From NCBI GenBank assembly GCA_016200485.1, contig JACQEP010000014.1, forward strand, positions 1 to 64,000: 64,000 nt of DNA, read 5' to 3'. Positions 8,596-17,787 of the stretch are shown here, piece by piece. Positions within the stretch are counted from its first letter, which is position 1, and every line of letters starts with the position of its first letter. The notes beneath the pieces were generated by a model. It had not been told where the DNA came from. It saw only the letters and a program-made list of their open reading frames with translations, and ran no database searches. The position numbers and the translations under genes are program-made. This DNA comes from Gammaproteobacteria bacterium (GTDB lineage Bacteria; Pseudomonadota; Gammaproteobacteria; Tenderiales; Tenderiaceae).

Positions 8596-9414
8596 CTATG
8601 AAATTCTCTGACCGCTATTCCAACTCATCGCCCAACCATATATTGAAATGCACGCCATGATCAGGAAGAGAAAACCGAAGATAAAATATAGTAACGGCAA
8701 TAACATCAAAGAATATTTATATATTAAATAAGCGTGAATCATCATTAAAAAAGGCGCAATCAAGCTGCAGAGTAACAGCGATATCAAAGTGAACAGAATC
8801 TTTTTGGAAAGACTAAATTCGAATATGTAGTAAATCAGTGCATGTATCCATGGAAGTACCATCATCAAGAATATGGCAGTTGTTTCGAATCCCATTAGAT
8901 GATCTTGGAGCGTGTAATGGAACGCACCGGGCGACAAAACAAAAAATATTAGGGAGCTAAACTGAATCAGCGCGCATAATCGAATGAAGTAACGCAGCGG
9001 TAAATATCTGTCTGGGATAACGGAGCTTGCTCCAACAGTAAACACGATAACAAAAATCATCCCCCACCATACGGAGGCATCAGGTGCGGATGCCGATATA
9101 TTTAAGTAGGGCATTTCTAAATTTAGCCATGCCGGTCCATATGTTCCAGATGAAACTGAACCAACAACACCAAGTTTGGTGATCCAAAAATCAAAGAAAT
9201 ATCCCCAGGAAATGGCGACCAGCTTGAGAGCCGGCCAGGATAGCAGTGTAAAAACCAGAGGAAGAAAAAAGACAGTTTTTAGCCGACTGCGCGGAAAATG
9301 ATAATTATGAATCGCCCTATGAATCGGAATTTGGCGGCCAAAATATTTCAGGCGGCTGTCAGGCATCGCTGCCGCCTGGCCATGTAGCGCCTTGCCATCA
9401 AGCTTAGAATTCAT
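8596..9414 (-). CDS. Polytopic membrane protein of the exopolysaccharide operon
   Basis: A 272-residue protein with a hydrophilic N-terminus of about 45 residues, then about six hydrophobic segments (starting near TVFFLPLVFTLLSW and ending near FLFLIMACISIYGW). Its start overlaps the end of the preceding outer-membrane gene by 11 bases, so it is part of the same transcript. I cannot assign a family with confidence; the spacing of segments loosely recalls Yip1-like or acyltransferase-type membrane proteins. By position it is probably an inner-membrane accessory for polymer synthesis, modification or export. It is the last gene of the operon. Confidence 0.65.
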   Translation of the reverse strand: MNSKLDGKALHGQAAAMPDSRLKYFGRQIPIHRAIHNYHFPRSRLKTVFFLPLVFTLLSWPALKLVAISWGYFFDFWITKLGVVGSVSSGTYGPAWLNLEMPYLNISASAPDASVWWGMIFVIVFTVGASSVIPDRYLPLRYFIRLCALIQFSSLIFFVLSPGAFHYTLQDHLMGFETTAIFLMMVLPWIHALIYYIFEFSLSKKILFTLISLLLCSLIAPFLMMIHAYLIYKYSLMLLPLLYFIFGFLFLIMACISIYGWAMSWNSGQRIS

Positions 9415-10219
9415 AAAACAATCCGGCTTGAATTCCTGTTCTGTTGTAATTTGGATTTACATAGTGATTTGCTGAGATATTCCATCCATAATTAGACAGC
9501 AGCCACTGCCGCCAGGAGACTATAGATTCGTGACTCACAAAGTCACTTATCACCGCGTTACTACCGATCAGCTGATAGGCTTCCTTGCCGCTTTCATAAC
9601 GTAATGTGAGATATTGCCGTTTGTTCTCGCCATAAGTCAGCACTGCGTAGCCTCGGCTCGACGAAACATCGCCCGGATCACTATTGTTCAAGCGCGCCCC
9701 AACCTCAATAATGAGTTGTACGGGAAAGTAATACGTAGCGCTTATAAGCCGGCTATGGTCAACATGGTCGTCCTTGGCATCGTAGTAACCCAAGCCCAGA
9801 GTGGTGATGAGTCGCTTATCATCCATCCATTTTCTACTGAGAAAGGCATCGGCACGAAACTGAGGCAGAAAAATCCCTCCCTTACTACTACCTAGATTTA
9901 GTGCCCCATACCAATTTCTGCTGAAAGTATGATTAAAGCCCAGGCCATAAAACGTTCCTTGATCATCAAAATGGGTTTGCTTGCTAATTTCCACACTGAC
10001 TTGATCATCTGAGCGCAGCTGAAGATTGAGGTGTAATGTCCGGTCAGACCAATCGGAATAACCCCCGCTCAGTTCGGCATGCATATAATCAAGACTCACA
10101 TACCCGCTAGGATTAGCGGAACCTGACATATTTTGCGTATCCGCAGCATAGGCCAACGAGACGGCCTGGATTGCCAGATATAGTGCCGCCACGATTCTCC
10201 TCATCGTTCGATTTCTCAT
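9404..10219 (-). CDS. YaiO-like outer-membrane beta-barrel protein
   Basis: A 271-residue protein with an N-terminal signal peptide (about residues 1-25, ending AYAA). The rest consists of alternating aromatic/hydrophobic strands such as GYVSLDYMHAELSGGYSDW and YLTLRYESGKEAYQL. It ends in a terminal phenylalanine (FYEF), the usual signal for outer-membrane insertion. The pattern resembles the YaiO family of outer-membrane barrels found beside polysaccharide synthases. It sits nine bases after the alpha/alpha-barrel gene. A second in-frame ATG at 10204 is also possible. Likely role: export pore or surface accessory for the polymer. Confidence 0.7.
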   Translation of the reverse strand: MRNRTMRRIVAALYLAIQAVSLAYAADTQNMSGSANPSGYVSLDYMHAELSGGYSDWSDRTLHLNLQLRSDDQVSVEISKQTHFDDQGTFYGLGFNHTFSRNWYGALNLGSSKGGIFLPQFRADAFLSRKWMDDKRLITTLGLGYYDAKDDHVDHSRLISATYYFPVQLIIEVGARLNNSDPGDVSSSRGYAVLTYGENKRQYLTLRYESGKEAYQLIGSNAVISDFVSHESIVSWRQWLLSNYGWNISANHYVNPNYNRTGIQAGLFYEF

Positions 10220-10228
10220 AATAATGGT

Positions 10229-11242
10229 TTATTCACTCGTGCAATTAATCAGTTTTTCAGGTTCACCTGGCACTTCAGGGCGTGACATCAATCCCTGGAA
10301 CACTGCCTCCTCTAGCACATTCCATCGTTCCCCATGCCTGAAAGCCGAAGCATGCGACAACCAGCAGGATACCGTGGCCCAGTCATCACGCTTTGCTGCG
10401 GCAACAGCGATCAAACCCCATGGATAGTCATTAGTGGCCTGCTCATGCCATGCCTTTTTGTTTTCCGTCATCCAGTCGGAATAGAGTCGTTGATCGTTAT
10501 TTAATGGGGTTTTAAAATCGGCCAACAATGGAATTATCTGGGCGGTTTGATCCGGGTAAAAGCCGTGATTCTCATATTGTTGCATGGAAGCGCGAAACTT
10601 TTTCTCTATCGGTAGCCAGAACTGAAGAATAATATTTTGATGCAACACATCCGATTTCCGCATAATCGCCCCTGCACGCTCCTTGTCACCAAGACGTGAA
10701 TAATAATTACTCAAACTCCTTAGCGCTGAGTAGACCTCGGTATTGTCCATAAAAAGGCCAACTCTCTGTGCTGTCGATATCCAGAATATTTTTTTTTGCC
10801 TGTCATACAAGACCGTTGTGAGATAGCGATAGGCCTTCTGCATGCTTTGTTGCCAGTGACTAGACATTCCTGAAGCTGGCGCGACGGTGGTTAATAATTC
10901 AACCCAAACAGCGAGCATGGCATCATCGGCATCGGCCGGTCCGCAATCGTGATAAGCATTATTTTCAAGACAAATACGATAGAAAAGCCCGTCGCTATGT
11001 TGTTGTTGAATCGCCCACTCGATCCAGGCTGTTGCGGATCGTTGAACATCGAGGCCCGTGGCATACGACATAAGTAACGCCTTTGAGGCAAAATACGGAT
11101 CAATCCGGTCACCATTTAGGTGCAGCGTGATGGCACCATCCTGCCGTTGATATCCAGGCAATAGCAGTTCTGACGCCCGCACCATCCCGATATTCAAGCA
11201 TAATAGTGCAGTTAGAATGGTCCGGGAAATTAGTTGATTCAT
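10229..11242 (-). CDS. Secreted alpha/alpha-barrel glycoside-hydrolase-like protein
   Basis: A 337-residue protein with a signal peptide (about residues 1-24) and a mostly helical body with repeated paired helices, typical of an (alpha/alpha)6 barrel. Acidic motifs occur where such hydrolases and lyases place catalytic groups: CGPADADDAMLAVW (about residue 100), MDNTEVYSALRSL and NDYPWGLIAVAA. The start at 11242 is chosen because its ATG overlaps the TGA of the upstream gene (ATGA), giving translational coupling. In polysaccharide operons such proteins usually trim or degrade the polymer in the periplasm. The family is not identified precisely. Confidence 0.65.
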   Translation of the reverse strand: MNQLISRTILTALLCLNIGMVRASELLLPGYQRQDGAITLHLNGDRIDPYFASKALLMSYATGLDVQRSATAWIEWAIQQQHSDGLFYRICLENNAYHDCGPADADDAMLAVWVELLTTVAPASGMSSHWQQSMQKAYRYLTTVLYDRQKKIFWISTAQRVGLFMDNTEVYSALRSLSNYYSRLGDKERAGAIMRKSDVLHQNIILQFWLPIEKKFRASMQQYENHGFYPDQTAQIIPLLADFKTPLNNDQRLYSDWMTENKKAWHEQATNDYPWGLIAVAAAKRDDWATVSCWLSHASAFRHGERWNVLEEAVFQGLMSRPEVPGEPEKLINCTSE

Positions 11243-12309
11243 TGGCGGCAGATTTTGGATAACGTATTGTTCCTGGCCCATAAGGTCCCATGCACAATCA
11301 CTTCACTCTCTGCGTTAATCCTATTCGCTGTAATAGTCGTAGGAGATTTTTCACTGCCAATGACTGTCCAGGGGCTTATCGCTACGCGTCCTTCTGCCGA
11401 AATCGGGCCCTGAATACGGCACTGTCCACCGATCAAGATATCTTTTTCACTGACAATAGCGCCAGTAATTTTGACACTTGTGTCAAGCTCAACATTACCA
11501 TAAGCCTTAATACTGCCTTCTATAGTTGCACCGCTGCCGATTGTGATATCGCCTTGTACCACGATATCCGCCAGCAGGTAACTGTTAGCAGGGATTGTCA
11601 GGTCGCGCTTCAACAGCCAGCGCCCCGCCTCATCGAGGTCCGCGTCAACTAACAGTATCGGCGCCCGCAAGGTTAGTGCTTCACTTTCGGCAAGGCTTAC
11701 AGGCATTACTTCGTGCTCACCCGACAAGAACAGGATAGTCGGTGCGTGGATGCGTTCAAATGAGCAATTTGGGTGCAATATGATCTCTTCCTCTGCCGAT
11801 AGTCTACCCCTAACTTCGCAGCATGATGATAGATAGATTCTTCGACCATGCGCCCAACGAAATACGGTGCTGCCTTCTCCTAATTCAAATGTGTCAAGCG
11901 TCAGCACGGCCTTAAACCGAGTTCCGCGACCTCCAACAATTGCGTGTTTAGAATAAATTTCCCGTGTAAATGCATAGTCGTTGGGCAGAGCCAGATACCT
12001 ATCAGCAATAACGACTCGCTGAATCAATCGACGATCAATCTCTTCACGCGTGAATATCGCCTCCTCGCCTTGATCGACGAAAAGATAGTTCGAACAAAAT
12101 TCGGTACTTGGTTCTCCCTTGGCTATCGCTACGCTTTCTTTGGCTATGAAATCGCTAAATCGATTGGCAAAGTTGGCGATCTTGCTATCATATGCCTGAA
12201 CGATAGATAGAGGCTTGGTATCCAGACCAAAAAACAATTCTCGTAGCGCAGGCCCCAAAGGTAACAACAGAATCCCTGCTGTGGTCACAAATAATAATGA
12301 CTCCCACAT
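11239..12309 (-). CDS. Membrane-anchored bactofilin-like beta-helix protein
   Basis: A 356-residue protein with a single N-terminal membrane helix (LLFVTTAGILLLPLGPAL). The C-terminal half (about residues 245-345) shows short turns of a right-handed beta-helix of the bactofilin/polymer-forming type: DIVVQGDITIGSGATIEGSI, then AYGNVELDTSVKITGAIVS, then KDILIGGQCRIQGPISA. Bactofilins form filaments that organise envelope enzymes. A helix-anchored version inside a polysaccharide operon is unusual. It begins three bases after the synthase stop, with an AAAGGCG site, and overlaps the next gene by ATGA. It may scaffold the synthase complex at the membrane. Confidence 0.7.
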   Translation of the reverse strand: MWESLLFVTTAGILLLPLGPALRELFFGLDTKPLSIVQAYDSKIANFANRFSDFIAKESVAIAKGEPSTEFCSNYLFVDQGEEAIFTREEIDRRLIQRVVIADRYLALPNDYAFTREIYSKHAIVGGRGTRFKAVLTLDTFELGEGSTVFRWAHGRRIYLSSCCEVRGRLSAEEEIILHPNCSFERIHAPTILFLSGEHEVMPVSLAESEALTLRAPILLVDADLDEAGRWLLKRDLTIPANSYLLADIVVQGDITIGSGATIEGSIKAYGNVELDTSVKITGAIVSEKDILIGGQCRIQGPISAEGRVAISPWTVIGSEKSPTTITANRINAESEVIVHGTLWARNNTLSKICRQ

Positions 12310-12312
12310 GAG

Positions 12313-13881
12313 CTATGGCGCCTTTCGATATCGAGCGGTCTTATCCCACTTAATCTCTCGCTTAAAGAGGGCATCGATCAATTGGCTGCAGGTGGCTATT
12401 GAAATCGAAAACGTACTTACCACAAAGCTGGAGAACATCAAGGGCAGCAACCGGGTTCGGTTTTGATTTCGATCAAGATAAGTTGCAGCGGCAACCTGAA
12501 AAAATGCGCCAAAGTTACCGAATGCACTAAAGGAAAAAATCGAAAATGATGCCATGAAAATAGTTACTATCGGTGATGTGAAATAATAGAATAAAATTAT
12601 CGAAATTACCCAGCCACAGATTAACAAAGGGGCCAAGGCATAAATACCTAACAATAGAGCTCCGTCAATTCGCTCAGGCCAGCGCAAATCGCTTTTACGC
12701 AATATGCCTGCAATATGTCGCACCAAGGCCTGATTATGCCCTTTGGCCCAGCGTTTAATCTGCCGGATACGCACAGCCCAATCTTCGGGCACCTCTTCGT
12801 AACACTCGGCGCGGTTTTGGTATACCGTTTTCCAGTTATTAAGTAACAGCCTATAGGTTATGTCAGTATCCTCGGCCAAAACACTATCATCCCAACCACT
12901 GATACTTTTCAGCGCTGTTAGCCTGATACCTCCTACTGTTCCGCCATACTGCGGCAGAAGACGCATGTTCATCCGTGCTTGCTGATCGACTTGATAGCCC
13001 CCTGCTCGCTCAAGATCCAATAGCCTGGTGAGAAGATTACTGCCGACGTTATTGGGCACCACCCGCCCCATACTCGCACCGACCTCAGGATCGAAAAAGG
13101 GTGCCACAAGTTGTTTTATCAGACCACGTGACGGAATATAGTCCGCATCAAACACTATGATGATTTCGCAACTACGATCAACTAATTCAGTGGCATCTTT
13201 CAACGCTGCGGCCTTCCCTGGCTTGCCGTGGCCACGATGAAAAGGGGTGATTCGCAGCGGATTTTTCTTTACGAATTCATCGATAATCTCCCGTGTTTTA
13301 TCGGTAGAACGATCATTCACCGGCATGATGGTCATTTTATCGGCGGGATAATCGACCTCAAGCAACGCCGCTATGGCGCCGGCAATAACGGCTTCTTCAT
13401 TGTGAGCGGCGACAAAAACAGTAATATTCGGCCATTCTGCGGTATCAATATCCAGATAAGGATAGCGTTGGACACCGAATAGACGATTCAACGTAAATAG
13501 ATAGTGACGAATTGCATATACCAGAATTAGCGTCACTATAATTATCAGTAACCATGATAATCCCATAAACAATGATTGATTATGATGATCGGCTATATCC
13601 GTGGCTGATAGCCTTGTCTGTATTACATTTAAGGCTTGTTGCCGAAATGAATCCACAATGCTTAATTGTATCCATGCGTCGTATTTGTTGAATTCCAATC
13701 GGTGATCTAGCGCATTTGTAATTTCAGACCCGACTGTGTTTATCAATATGGGTGCTTGCTGCACCATTGATGTTTGTTCTGCGGGTGATGGCGTGAGCGC
13801 AGAAGTCTCGGCCACGACTGCTTGCCCAGTCATTAGCAACACGATGAATATTGCCAGTAATTTAGCAGAGAGGCTATTCAT
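12313..13881 (-). CDS. Processive family-2 glycosyltransferase (exopolysaccharide synthase)
   Basis: A 522-residue inner-membrane GT2 enzyme. It starts with a signal-like segment and a periplasmic stretch of about 80 residues, then a membrane helix (about 105-130), a cytoplasmic catalytic domain, and about four C-terminal helices. Catalytic motifs are PVNDRSTDKT, FDADYIPSR (substrate and metal Asp), LAEDTDITYRL (TED-type base) and QIKRWAKG (QxxRW). These define processive beta-synthases such as PgaC, HasA and BcsA. No PilZ domain is fused. The 108-base gap before it holds a strong hairpin. With an upstream epimerase and a deacetylase, the polymer probably contains N-acetylhexosamine. Confidence 0.85.
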   Translation of the reverse strand: MNSLSAKLLAIFIVLLMTGQAVVAETSALTPSPAEQTSMVQQAPILINTVGSEITNALDHRLEFNKYDAWIQLSIVDSFRQQALNVIQTRLSATDIADHHNQSLFMGLSWLLIIIVTLILVYAIRHYLFTLNRLFGVQRYPYLDIDTAEWPNITVFVAAHNEEAVIAGAIAALLEVDYPADKMTIMPVNDRSTDKTREIIDEFVKKNPLRITPFHRGHGKPGKAAALKDATELVDRSCEIIIVFDADYIPSRGLIKQLVAPFFDPEVGASMGRVVPNNVGSNLLTRLLDLERAGGYQVDQQARMNMRLLPQYGGTVGGIRLTALKSISGWDDSVLAEDTDITYRLLLNNWKTVYQNRAECYEEVPEDWAVRIRQIKRWAKGHNQALVRHIAGILRKSDLRWPERIDGALLLGIYALAPLLICGWVISIILFYYFTSPIVTIFMASFSIFSFSAFGNFGAFFQVAAATYLDRNQNRTRLLPLMFSSFVVSTFSISIATCSQLIDALFKREIKWDKTARYRKAP

Positions 13882-13928
13882 GCACTTATCTTTTGGCCAT
13901 TAAATAATTTTGGTCATGATTTACAACT

Positions 13929-13961
13929 CCCCCTTTTCTCTCACACCGAGAGAAAAGGGGG
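13929..13961. terminator. Strong intercistronic hairpin between deacetylase and synthase genes
   Basis: A perfect 14-bp stem (13929-13942 with 13948-13961) closes a 5-base loop. On the transcribed minus strand it is not followed by a T-run, so it is a poor intrinsic terminator. It more likely acts as an RNA processing or stability element, or as partial attenuation, between the two genes. Confidence 0.6.
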
Positions 13962-13989
13962 GATCAGTCTCAAACCATCTTCGTTAGTT

Positions 13990-16125
13990 TTAGTTAAGGG
14001 GCATGGCGGCAAATTGTAATTCCCTGCCGGATCTAGCAATGACTACCCAATTCTTATCGCCCTCCTCAACTTTTGCCTTGCCCTTCTGAATGTAAGGCTT
14101 GCCATAGCTATTTTTGGGCAATAACCACGTTTGTTTGGCGAGTGACTCAGGATGAGTCGCGACAAATTTTATCCGTCCATATGCGTCTTCCACGACATGC
14201 CACGACACCTGTCGACGACTGGTCAAAAAATTCGACAGATCGGTCATGGTGTACCACTCGAATTTTTTATTTGCCTCATAGGCGTCTGTGCGATCCAGCA
14301 GCGACTTCATGACATCCGGGTAATCAGCTGCGCCGGGTGGATGAAAATAGATCAAGCGGCTTGTGCGATTGTGCACAGAAAAATCGACCAGTGCGTCTAG
14401 CCAACGGTTTATCTCGGCTTGACTCACACCATATTGGGAAAATTCTTCAAACGTCGCGTATTCGCCCAGTGTACTCACCGGAAAAGCCCACATACCCGGA
14501 TTCATTAGCATGCCCTGGCGATATCCGCGTGTTGGACCCATACCGGTGTGGCCGGTAAAGTAATAGCCAACAATGCCATTCCGCTCCAACCAGTTCATGG
14601 CCCACACTGGATTATTGCCTTGCGGTGCGGAATATTCGGTAATTGGCTGCTTTGTAACATTCTCAATCGCGCTCTTATTCAACACAAGGAATGGCTCAAA
14701 TTGAGCTTGATTGAGTTCGTTTGCATTAATGCCGTAATAATCATGTACCCAGCCTCCATGACTGCCGACCTGGTGCCCTTTTCTGACAAAATATTTAATC
14801 CAGCGCTGAGTAACCGGATTATTTGGGACGTTAAGCCCTAAACCGTCGCCAGGCACAATGGCATCAGGACCCGCGGTAAGGTGAATGGAATATGGCCCTT
14901 GATCCCAAATGCCCTGCGTATCCAGGGTCTGGATTGGCTGCAAGGCCTCAGCTGAGTCGAGATGCCAGTTCAGCACCATACCTCCTCTGCCTTTGGGATG
15001 ATTGGCAAGCCTTGGCAAACCCAGCAGATCAGCACCAAAATAGCGAAGAAATCCGTGCATCAGCATGCCATCCGTTTGACCCTTAAGGTAGCTCAACGGG
15101 GTATTGACGAAAAGCACTTTGCCATTGCCGAAATTATTCAGACCCGCCACTAAGCCGAAGTCCATCGAAGACAAAAGCACTGTACCTGTGTAATTTCCCT
15201 GTGTTACATAACTCGGATAATCAAGGAATCCATATACATATCCACTCACCCCATATACTGATGTCGATGGCGAAATCGGCTGCGGCAGGTTAACCGTATG
15301 TGGAGATTTGTCTCGATTTTTCTTAAAGATGTAATCGGTTTCATCAAGATCATAGTCATTGCTTCCACCATCTTCCTTGCTATCATAAATTGCCCCCGGC
15401 GAGTGGTGGCCATGGTTGATTTTGGGGCCTTTGATTACTCCTAGAAAACGCTGATCAGCTTGTGCATCATTTCGTTTCTGATACTTAAGTTTTTGATGGA
15501 GTCGATGATCGTAGTTGATTACCCCGCCGGGATTTGTAGAATCTGATTGTAGATATTGTGGCGATAATAAAGGTACTCCAGAAAACGGCATCGACTTACC
15601 AGGAGGCACCTGTAATTCCCAAAGCGTTTTTTCGATACCTAATACCGGTCCTAAACCGATCGTGAATTCACGCAGTGCATCATAAAGCACATAATCAACT
15701 CCGACGAGATCGCTAAATCTCGATTTTACAGGTGGATAAAAACCTGCGTCGGTTAATACTCCGGCGTCGTAAACCAACATCAGTCGACCACCTCGGCTCA
15801 CGTACTCTTTAACTGACGCGATTAGCTCATTGCTTGCCCGTTGATGAATCTGATCTGGGAGGATAATCCCTTTGTATTTTAGAGAAGTTAACCCCATCTG
15901 CAAAAATTGGCTGTCGGTAATAAATTCCAGCTGCAAGCCTTCTTCATCGGCTGCATCGCGCCATGTCTGCATGCGAGGGTCACTAGACACAACATCATCC
16001 GGCAGCAGCATCGCCAACCCTTCAACGCCTCCAGCCATAGCTGTAACGGTGTTCAGCTGAATTGCAATCAGAACAAATAAAGTGTTCAAGACCAGCCGTA
16101 GCGATTTCAAAAAATCTATTCTCAT
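13990..16125 (-). CDS. Large exported polysaccharide deacetylase-like protein
   Basis: A 711-residue protein with a signal peptide (about residues 1-31). The N-terminal half resembles a glutamine-amidotransferase-like/beta-galactosidase trimerisation-type fold (YKGIILPDQIHQRASNEL, GGRLMLVYDAGVLTDAGFY). The second half is NodB-like: MVLNWHLDSAEAL (metal Asp), then GHQVGSHGGWVHD (His-x3-Ser-His metal ligands), then IYFHPPGA. It probably removes acetyl groups from nascent aminosugar polymer in the periplasm, as PelA and PgaB do. The ATG at 16125 is preferred over a GTG at 16137 because of a GAGGCG site. The domain order is broadly PelA-like, but no other pel genes are present. Confidence 0.75.
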   Translation of the reverse strand: MRIDFLKSLRLVLNTLFVLIAIQLNTVTAMAGGVEGLAMLLPDDVVSSDPRMQTWRDAADEEGLQLEFITDSQFLQMGLTSLKYKGIILPDQIHQRASNELIASVKEYVSRGGRLMLVYDAGVLTDAGFYPPVKSRFSDLVGVDYVLYDALREFTIGLGPVLGIEKTLWELQVPPGKSMPFSGVPLLSPQYLQSDSTNPGGVINYDHRLHQKLKYQKRNDAQADQRFLGVIKGPKINHGHHSPGAIYDSKEDGGSNDYDLDETDYIFKKNRDKSPHTVNLPQPISPSTSVYGVSGYVYGFLDYPSYVTQGNYTGTVLLSSMDFGLVAGLNNFGNGKVLFVNTPLSYLKGQTDGMLMHGFLRYFGADLLGLPRLANHPKGRGGMVLNWHLDSAEALQPIQTLDTQGIWDQGPYSIHLTAGPDAIVPGDGLGLNVPNNPVTQRWIKYFVRKGHQVGSHGGWVHDYYGINANELNQAQFEPFLVLNKSAIENVTKQPITEYSAPQGNNPVWAMNWLERNGIVGYYFTGHTGMGPTRGYRQGMLMNPGMWAFPVSTLGEYATFEEFSQYGVSQAEINRWLDALVDFSVHNRTSRLIYFHPPGAADYPDVMKSLLDRTDAYEANKKFEWYTMTDLSNFLTSRRQVSWHVVEDAYGRIKFVATHPESLAKQTWLLPKNSYGKPYIQKGKAKVEEGDKNWVVIARSGRELQFAAMPLN

Positions 16126-16167
16126 AGTTCGCCTCACTTATGAAGTGTTGGTTTTAACAGTTGTTGT

Positions 16168-17361
16168 TTAGTCCTCGGTGACCCTCTCGGCTTGCTCAAG
16201 AGCATTGCTCGTACGAGAAAATACTACAACCTTATCCTGCAACTCGGTCATTAATACGTCGACGATCCGCACACTCGCCTTTCCATCGCCAAACGGGTTA
16301 TGTGCACGAGCCATGCGTGAATATTCGCTTGGGTCATTAAGTAATTCCTCTACCGCTGCCACAATGAAATCGCGCTCGGTTCCCACCAGCTTCGCCGTCC
16401 CCGCCTCAATAGCCTCCGGCCGTTCGGTAGCATCCCGGACAACTAATACTGGTTTACCAAGCGAGGGAGCTTCTTCCTGGATGCCACCGGAATCTGTAAT
16501 GATCAGATATGCACGCGACATAAGATAAATAAATGGACGATAATCCAAGGGATCCAATAAATAAACATTGGGTAGATTTTCAAGGTTGGCGTGCACAGGT
16601 CTCTTGACCTGTGGATTAAGATGCACAGGATAGACAATTTGTATTTCCGGGTGTCGCTCGGATAGCATTCGCAGCGCATTACAGAAACTTTTGAATTTAT
16701 CGCCAAAGTTTTCGCGACGATGGCCAGTGACAAGAATTAGTCTTTTATCAGGATCCAGGAAGGAAAATTGCGCCAATAGTTGAATCTGCAATGATTTATC
16801 CAGCCCAATTTCCTGAGTCATCATCAATAGGGTATCAATCACCGTGTTACCGGTTATGATGATTCTGTCATGTCTAATCCCCTCTTGAACCAGGTTCTGC
16901 CAAGCTTGTTTGGTCGGAGCAAAATGCAAAGTTGCAAGTGTTGAGACTATCCGCCTGTTAGCCTCTTCGGGCCAGGGAGATTTTATATTCCAGGTGCGCA
17001 ACCCCGCCTCTACATGGGCTATGGGAATTTGTCGGTAGAATGCGGCCAAACTCGCCGCCATTGCAGTTGTTGTATCGCCGTGGACTAACATAATGTCTGG
17101 CGATATCTGGTCAAGCACTTTATTCAGGCCATTCAATACGCCCGTGGTAATTGAAGTTAAATCCTGATCGATTCGCATTAAATCAAGATCGTAATCAGGG
17201 GTTATCCCAAACAAGGCTAGTGCGTGATCCAGCATTTCACGATGCTGGCCTGTCACACAAATCTTCACGTCAAAATTCGGACGTTTATTAAGGGTGCGGA
17301 TTAATGATGCAAGCTTAATAGTTTCTGGACGCGTCCCGAATACCAACAATATTTGTTTCAT
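16168..17361 (-). CDS. wecB: UDP-N-acetylglucosamine 2-epimerase (non-hydrolysing)
   Basis: A 397-residue cytoplasmic enzyme interconverting UDP-GlcNAc and UDP-ManNAc. Family motifs are LVFGTRPETIKLA at the N-terminus, VHGDTTTAMAASLAAF (about residue 95), HVEAGLRT (about 116) and DSGGIQEEAPSLGKPVLV (about 292-310). It is slightly longer than the usual about 375 residues, with a C-terminal tail. It is the first gene of the operon and points to ManNAc (or a product of it) as a precursor for the polymer. The same reaction also feeds enterobacterial common antigen or capsule synthesis, but none of those genes lie nearby. Confidence 0.92.
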   Translation of the reverse strand: MKQILLVFGTRPETIKLASLIRTLNKRPNFDVKICVTGQHREMLDHALALFGITPDYDLDLMRIDQDLTSITTGVLNGLNKVLDQISPDIMLVHGDTTTAMAASLAAFYRQIPIAHVEAGLRTWNIKSPWPEEANRRIVSTLATLHFAPTKQAWQNLVQEGIRHDRIIITGNTVIDTLLMMTQEIGLDKSLQIQLLAQFSFLDPDKRLILVTGHRRENFGDKFKSFCNALRMLSERHPEIQIVYPVHLNPQVKRPVHANLENLPNVYLLDPLDYRPFIYLMSRAYLIITDSGGIQEEAPSLGKPVLVVRDATERPEAIEAGTAKLVGTERDFIVAAVEELLNDPSEYSRMARAHNPFGDGKASVRIVDVLMTELQDKVVVFSRTSNALEQAERVTED

Positions 17362-17403
17362 TGCCTCCCCTTATTGTTATTATTGTATTGATTATTTGTT
17401 TTG

Positions 17404-17430
17404 ATTATAGACTAGAAAAACATGTTGCAA
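17404..17430 (-). promoter_or_regulatory. Candidate sigma70 promoter of the exopolysaccharide operon
   Basis: On the minus strand, TTGCAA (17430-17425) and a perfect TATAAT (17409-17404) are separated by 15 bases, slightly shorter than ideal. It lies 43 bases upstream of the epimerase start codon, directly before the first gene of the operon. Confidence 0.55.
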
Positions 17431-17787
17431 CTATATCTCCACTCTGCCCCACGTTGATTACGAATGCAAGTCAATTAATGTCGTCAACAATAAAACCATA
17501 TTATTAATAATAACTAGTGAATTTTTTCTAAAATATTTTTGTTTTACACGTTGCCAGAATGGTCTTTGTTTTCATCTTAATATAGGTCAGAATCTGACTT
17601 GATAGGTGTTCATATATCCTTTGCAACCATCGTTGCGTGTTTCCATTTATGCGAACACTACGATTACAACCATCGGTAATGGAGGCCAGCGCTTAATTCA
17701 GTCACGAGCAAAAATTTATGCAGATATTCTCTTTTCGCTCCAGTAAACTTGTTGCAATAAAAATGGAAGAAAGGGTAAAAATGGAAT
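17431..17787. other. AT-rich intergenic region upstream of the exopolysaccharide operon
   Basis: About 350 bases of clearly AT-rich sequence between the operon promoter and the HDAC remnant. I see no supported gene, transposase remnant or long repeat. Its composition contrasts with the GC-richer ligase gene to the right. It could hold binding sites for regulators of the operon, but none can be named. Confidence 0.5.
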
